Position numbers and translations under genes: made by a program | Assembly: GCA_003644265.1 (NCBI GenBank) | Contig: QNBX01000006.1 | Span: forward strand, 1-61,443 | Direction: 5' to 3' | DNA length: 61,443 nucleotides | DNA from: Planctomycetota bacterium | Lineage (GTDB): Bacteria > Planctomycetota > B15-G4 | The notes under the pieces: model-generated | Seen by the model: only the letters and a program-made list of their open reading frames with translations | Database searches by the model: none | What the model was told of the DNA's origin: nothing | Shown: in pieces, positions 58,073 to 61,443 of the stretch | How the letters are laid out: the number at the start of each line of letters is the position of its first letter | Position numbering within the stretch: position 1 is the stretch's first letter

Positions 58073-59191
58073 TCACGACCGCCGCGCCCGCTGCGCCACG
58101 GCCTCGGCGTAGACGTCCAGGGTCTCATCCAGCATGCGCGGCAGGGCAAAACGCTCCGCGAGGCGCATGGAACCCGCCACGCCCCGCGCCAGGCGGTCGT
58201 CGGGGTGGGACAGCCCGTCGCGGATGGCATGCGCCAGGGCCTCGGGGTCGCCGGGCGGCACCAGCCAGCCCGACACGCCGTCCTGCACCACCTCGGGGAT
58301 GGCCGAGACGTTGGTGGCCACCACCGGCAGGCGCGCGGCCATGGCCTCCAGGAACACCAGCCCGAGGCCCTCCCAGAGCGAGGGCAGCACAAACAGGTCG
58401 GACGCGCCCAGCAGGTCGGGCACGTCGTGGCGAATGCCCAGCAGGCGCACGCGAGCTTGCAGACCGCGGGCCTGCACGTCGGCTTCCAGTCGCTGCAGGC
58501 CGTCGCCGAAAGGATCGCCGCCCACCACCAGCAGGACCACCTCGGGCGGCAGCAGCTGCATGGCCGACAGCAGCGTAGGGTGATCCTTCTGGGGCGCGAT
58601 GCGGCCCACGCACACCAGCAGCGGCGTCTCGTCCGACAGCGAGAGCTCGGCGCGCACGTCGGCGCGCGGGCGGCGCGGCGCCAGCGCCTCGGCATCCACG
58701 CCGTAGTACACACGCCGGATGCGCGCCACCGGCACGCGCCCGTGTCGCGAGACGAAGCGCGCCACGTGGTCACTCAGCGCGATGATGCGATCGGCGCGAC
58801 GGCTCAGCAGGCCGTGAACGAGCCCCACGCTGGTGGCCAACAGCGCGCGCTCGTCGTTGTGCTTGCTGGACACCAGCGCCACCCCGGCGGGCACGGCCAG
58901 GGCCGCCAGGGCGTCGGCCTTGAGCAGGTGACTGTGCAGCACGTCCGGCGCCAGCTCGTGCAGGCGACGACGCAGACCGCGCAGCACCGAAAGCAGCTGG
59001 GAGCCGCGTTCGAAAGCCAGCTGCTCCACCGCCATGCCGGCGGCGGCGAACTCCGCGCTCAGCGAGCCCTTGCCCTTGAGGTAGATCACGCGCAGCGCGT
59101 GCCCGCGCTGCACCTGGGCCGCGCCCAGCCACAGCAGGTGCTTCTCGGCGCCGCCCACATCCAGCGTCGTGATCAGGTGCACGATCTTCAC
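58073..59191 (-). CDS. GT4-family glycosyltransferase
   Basis: 372 residues, GTG start overlapping the upstream glycosyltransferase stop (GTGA). GT-B fold: acceptor domain opening 'IVHLITTLDVGGAEKHL', donor domain with 'LVCVGRIAPQKDHPTLLSAM', 'LGIRHDVPDLLGASDLFVLPS' and the E-x7-E motif in 'EGLGLVFLEAMAARLPVVAT'. It transfers a sugar from a nucleotide donor at the cytoplasmic face, retaining anomeric configuration by family rule. Donor and acceptor are not predictable. Confidence 0.93.
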   Translation of the reverse strand: MKIVHLITTLDVGGAEKHLLWLGAAQVQRGHALRVIYLKGKGSLSAEFAAAGMAVEQLAFERGSQLLSVLRGLRRRLHELAPDVLHSHLLKADALAALAVPAGVALVSSKHNDERALLATSVGLVHGLLSRRADRIIALSDHVARFVSRHGRVPVARIRRVYYGVDAEALAPRRPRADVRAELSLSDETPLLVCVGRIAPQKDHPTLLSAMQLLPPEVVLLVVGGDPFGDGLQRLEADVQARGLQARVRLLGIRHDVPDLLGASDLFVLPSLWEGLGLVFLEAMAARLPVVATNVSAIPEVVQDGVSGWLVPPGDPEALAHAIRDGLSHPDDRLARGVAGSMRLAERFALPRMLDETLDVYAEAVAQRARRS

Positions 59192-60402
59192 GCGTCGCCG
59201 CCCGTCCGTCCCAGGGCCTCGTTGTAGACGGCCAGGGTCGCGTCGACCATGCGATCCACGCTGAAGCGCTCGGCCACGCGCTCGGGGCCCACCCGCGCCA
59301 GAGCGTCGGCCCGCGCCGGGTGGACGAGCAGATCGTTCAGCGCCGCGGCCAGGGCGCCCACGTCCTCACGCGGCACCATCAGCCCGCACGGCGGCGCGTC
59401 GCCGCCCGGATCGAGCACGTCGCGGCTGCCGTTGACCTCGGCCGACACGCAGGGCAGGCCCGCGGCGGCGGCCTCCAACAAGGCGTAGCTCAGCCCCTCC
59501 CAGCGCGAAGGCAGGGCAAAGATGTCCATGGCGTCGTGGCAGGCCGACAGCTCGTCGCGCCAGCCCGCGAGGTGCAGCCGCGGGGCCACGCCCAGTTGCT
59601 CGGCCTGCCGGCATAGCGCGTCGTGCAGCTCGCCGTGACCGATCAGCAGCAGGTGCACGTCATCCGGGAGCTGAGGCAGTGCCGCCACCAGCAGGTCGTG
59701 GCCCTTGGCGTCGTTGAGCAGGCCCACGCTGCCCACCACCCGCGCCTCGTCCGGGATGCCCAGCTCGGCGCGCAGCTCGCCCCCGCCGCGGGGCGTCGCG
59801 AAGGGCGCTGGGTCGATGCCGTTGGGCACCACACGCGCGCGCTCGGGTCGGATCACGCCCAGGGCCTGGCCCTCGCGCCGCTCGCCCTCCGAGACGTGGA
59901 TCAGGCGCTGGGTCACGAGGCCCAGCAGGCGCTCGGTGCGCATGATCAGGCCCAGGTTGCCGGGCGCCTCGCCGCCCTGTCCGGCGCCGCCCTCGAACGA
60001 CGCCGCATAGGTGTGCGGCGTGTGCACGCGCACGGCCGAGCTGCACACAAAGCCCATCGAGCGGCCCAGGGCGCCGGCCTTGCTGGAGTGGGTGTGCAGC
60101 ACGTCAAAGCGGCGGTCGCCCAGGCAGGCCGCCAGCCGCAGCCCGTGCCAGGCGTCGCGCAGGGGCGAGATGGCCCGGGTCATGGGCAGCTCGTGCACGC
60201 GGATGCCGGCCGCGCGCATGGCGTCCATGTCCTGGCGCATGCGCGGCTCGCGCAGGGCGGCGCAGACCACCTCGACCCCGGCGCCGCGCCCGGCCAGACC
60301 GAAGGCCAGGTCGCGCAGATGACGGCGCGTCCCGCCGATGGTGCACTCCATGACCTGCAGCACGCGCAACAGAGACCCTGGCCTCGCGGGGGAGAGAAGC
60401 AT
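59188..60402 (-). CDS. GT4-family glycosyltransferase
   Basis: 404 residues from ATG 60402. A TTG at 60369 would give the neater family start 'RVLQVMECTIGGTRRHLRDL' and cannot be excluded; no clear ribosome site supports either. GT-B motifs: 'VLHTHSSKAGALGR', 'VPNGIDPAPFA', 'VGSVGLLNDAKGHDLLVAAL', 'LAGWRDELSACHDAMDIFALPS', and E-x7-E in 'EGLSYALLEAAAAGLPCVSA'. First gene of a four-gene run (two glycosyltransferases, phosphatase, EamA transporter) that looks like a surface-glycan unit. Substrates unknown. Confidence 0.92.
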   Translation of the reverse strand: MLLSPARPGSLLRVLQVMECTIGGTRRHLRDLAFGLAGRGAGVEVVCAALREPRMRQDMDAMRAAGIRVHELPMTRAISPLRDAWHGLRLAACLGDRRFDVLHTHSSKAGALGRSMGFVCSSAVRVHTPHTYAASFEGGAGQGGEAPGNLGLIMRTERLLGLVTQRLIHVSEGERREGQALGVIRPERARVVPNGIDPAPFATPRGGGELRAELGIPDEARVVGSVGLLNDAKGHDLLVAALPQLPDDVHLLLIGHGELHDALCRQAEQLGVAPRLHLAGWRDELSACHDAMDIFALPSRWEGLSYALLEAAAAGLPCVSAEVNGSRDVLDPGGDAPPCGLMVPREDVGALAAALNDLLVHPARADALARVGPERVAERFSVDRMVDATLAVYNEALGRTGGDA

Positions 60403-60626
60403 GCGTCGCGAGGAGCCCTCGACACAGCTCCACGCACACGGCGGACGCAGGCTAGCAGCCCGCCCCCCCGACCGCACGCCTCGGAGCGCCAGGGCGGCTC
60501 GCCCCCGCAGCGCCTCCGCACACGACCCACGGCATGCGTCGTCCGCAAGCCTCGACGCGGGGTACCGGGATTCAGAACCGCTCAGGTCCGACGGGGCGAC
60601 CTCCAGCCCGGCAACCCGTGTTGCTG

Positions 60627-60651
60627 GCTGGGCCAGCCAGGCGGGCCCAGC
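60627..60651. other. Perfect 8-bp stem-loop in intergenic region
   Basis: GCTGGGCC, a 9-base loop and GGCCCAGC. About 490 bases before the beta-helix gene and 225 bases upstream of the glycosyltransferase start. No T-run on either side. Confidence 0.45.
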
Positions 60652-60886
60652 TTGAGCCCGACGCGTTTCCTGGGTAGCGGCACCCCGGGGCAAGCGCGCC
60701 GACGAGCGCGCCATTCGTGACGCTCGTTGTGGGTTCGACTTGCACATCGAGTTGGACGGCCGCCCGTGACCGGAGGCGTCAGCCTGGTCCGGGCGCGGCC
60801 CTGGTCAGAGACGCAGCGAGCTGCGGCGCAGGTTGCTCGGGAGTGCGTCCGCCCAGGCCCCGAGGCCAGCGAGACCTCGCGCCGAT

Positions 60887-60904
60887 TGCCGGGTGGGCCC
60901 GGCA
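60887..60904. other. Perfect 7-bp stem-loop in intergenic region
   Basis: TGCCGGG-TGGG-CCCGGCA, lying 16 bases before the AT-rich patch at 60921-60932. Confidence 0.45.
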
Positions 60905-60920
60905 GGATCGCTGTCCCCGT

Positions 60921-60955
60921 GATATATTGACACCCACGTCGTGCGAAATGGATGC
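60921..60955 (+). promoter_or_regulatory. Possible promoter of the terminal beta-helix gene
   Basis: GATATATTGACA is the most AT-rich stretch of this gap. It contains a perfect -35 hexamer TTGACA (60927-60932), but the -10 position 17 bases on reads GGATGC, a poor match. On the other strand TATATC with TTTCGC 16 bases upstream is a rival reading, serving the glycosyltransferase operon. Confidence 0.3.
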
Positions 60956-61115
60956 GCTGTGGGGGCGACTTGGGCTCCGGGACTGGGAGAGCCTGCAGGC
61001 CGTGCCACGGCGCCGTAGGCGTGCATCCAAACCCTCGCACGGGTCCTATTGCCACGCCACCGACCGCGGTCCTCGGACGCACCCGGTTGGGTGGAGACAC
61101 CTCGGAATACACACC

Positions 61116-61443
61116 ATGACGACCCCACGCTGGCCCCACGTTCGCACTCCCTTGGCGACACTTGCCTGCTTGGCTCTGCTGGCCTCCGCTCCGTGGGCGC
61201 AGATCGACCTGTCGGGTTCGACCTACGATGGCTCCGGGGGGCCGCTGCTCGCGGGCCAGGTCTACCACGCCACAAGCAGCCTGACGGTCCCGACGGGGCA
61301 GACGCTCACCATCGAGCAGGGAGCGATCCTCAAGTTCTTCTCAGGCCGCTCCCTCACGGTGAGCGGTACCCTGGATGTGAATGGATCCGGGGGTGCTCCC
61401 GTGATCTTGTCGTCGATCTTCGATGACAGTGCGGGCGGAGACA
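61116..61443 (+). CDS. Secreted beta-helix-type protein, 3' end cut by window edge
   Basis: The frame is open from ATG 61116 to the last base, giving 109 residues. A Sec signal peptide ('LATLACLALLASAPWAQ', cleavage after ~residue 29) is followed by 'LAGQVYHATSSLTVPTGQTLTIEQGAILKFF' and 'SLTVSGTLDVNGSGGAPVIL' (landmarks), which is the common opening of exported right-handed parallel beta-helix proteins in which each turn ends in a small hydrophobic ladder. It is probably a large surface or matrix protein. No enzyme motif is visible in the part seen. Confidence 0.75.
   Translation, partial: MTTPRWPHVRTPLATLACLALLASAPWAQIDLSGSTYDGSGGPLLAGQVYHATSSLTVPTGQTLTIEQGAILKFFSGRSLTVSGTLDVNGSGGAPVILSSIFDDSAGGD

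Larger units (their letters stand above)
60403..61115. other. Long intergenic region between a glycosyltransferase and the terminal beta-helix gene
   Basis: 713 bases between divergent genes. Open frames exist on both strands, but none has a ribosome site or recognisable family. It contains two perfect hairpins, GCTGGGCC/GGCCCAGC (60627-60651) and TGCCGGG/CCCGGCA (60887-60904), and an AT-rich patch (60921-60932). It must hold promoters for both flanking genes and could encode a small RNA; nothing firmer can be said. Confidence 0.5.

Noticed and set aside
60582..61268. 228-residue open frame on the minus strand across the long gap
   Set aside because: It has no ribosome site or family character, overlaps the signal-peptide start of the 61116 gene, and its composition is that of an antisense GC-rich frame.

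Overview
The window is 61.4 kb of GC-rich bacterial DNA with very little spacing between genes. It carries about 43 protein genes (two cut by the window edges) and one tRNA. The gene families suggest a member of the Planctomycetota or a close relative. The evidence is secreted FG-GAP/ASPIC-UnbV and beta-helix proteins, a C-terminal beta-rich domain of roughly 105 residues ending in a 'GFSASNG...TP'-like tail on unrelated secreted proteins, a hydrazine-synthase-alpha-like haem protein, an acidic helix-turn-helix protein with a C-terminal membrane anchor, and tandem PilB ATPases. This placement is inference from families and was not checked against a database. No phage, insertion sequence or CRISPR array was seen.

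Layout. 1-6.5 kb: a secretome block on the plus strand (FG-GAP protein, a CoxB-like lipoprotein lacking most CuA ligands, a beta-helix lipoprotein, a CRTAC1-type lipoprotein), converging on a secreted zinc metallopeptidase. 6.8-13.2 kb, minus: phosphate uptake operon pstS-pstC-pstA-pstB with very large permeases and an inverted repeat in the pstS leader. 13.4-18.8 kb, minus: guaB-guaA (GMP synthesis), preceded by an O-antigen-ligase/TPR membrane protein and separated from it by a UUCG-loop terminator. 18.9-19.0 kb: tRNA-Pro(CGG). 19.2-23.4 kb: a HEAT/vWA protein, divergent from a sugar kinase and nucleotidyltransferase pair resembling AmgK/MurU of cell-wall recycling.

23.5-36 kb, minus: an information-processing and envelope block: selB, a zinc-ribbon protein, rpoD, dnaG, ksgA, an OmpA-like lipoprotein, a membrane-anchored HTH protein, two CNNM/CorC proteins and a PilC/GspF platform protein. 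36-39.5 kb: two PilB/GspE ATPases in tandem. 39.6-44.5 kb: a lipoprotein coupled to pyruvate phosphate dikinase, an FG-GAP protein and a GGDEF-like protein that has lost its signature. 44.7-46.7 kb: a 22-bp tandem repeat, then yebC, rpsI and rplM under a recognisable promoter. 46.8-52.2 kb: an FtsQ-like protein divergent from a Ski2-type helicase that is coupled to a sulfatase-fold enzyme predicted to use Thr. 52.3-56.5 kb: fumC and the HzsA-like protein. 56.6-60.4 kb, minus: two coupled glycosyltransferases, a low-molecular-weight tyrosine phosphatase and an EamA transporter, suggesting surface polysaccharide synthesis. The window ends in a secreted beta-helix gene.

Tightly coupled genes are a theme: 1- or 4-base stop/start overlaps occur at nine junctions (1391, 9562, 14971, 21757, 33565, 37783, 40249, 49827, 59188). 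No complete unknown defence or mobile system was found. The best leads are the HzsA-like haem protein, the degenerate CuA lipoprotein, the shared secreted C-terminal domain, the possible CTG start of pstC, the pstS leader element and the kinase/nucleotidyltransferase pair.
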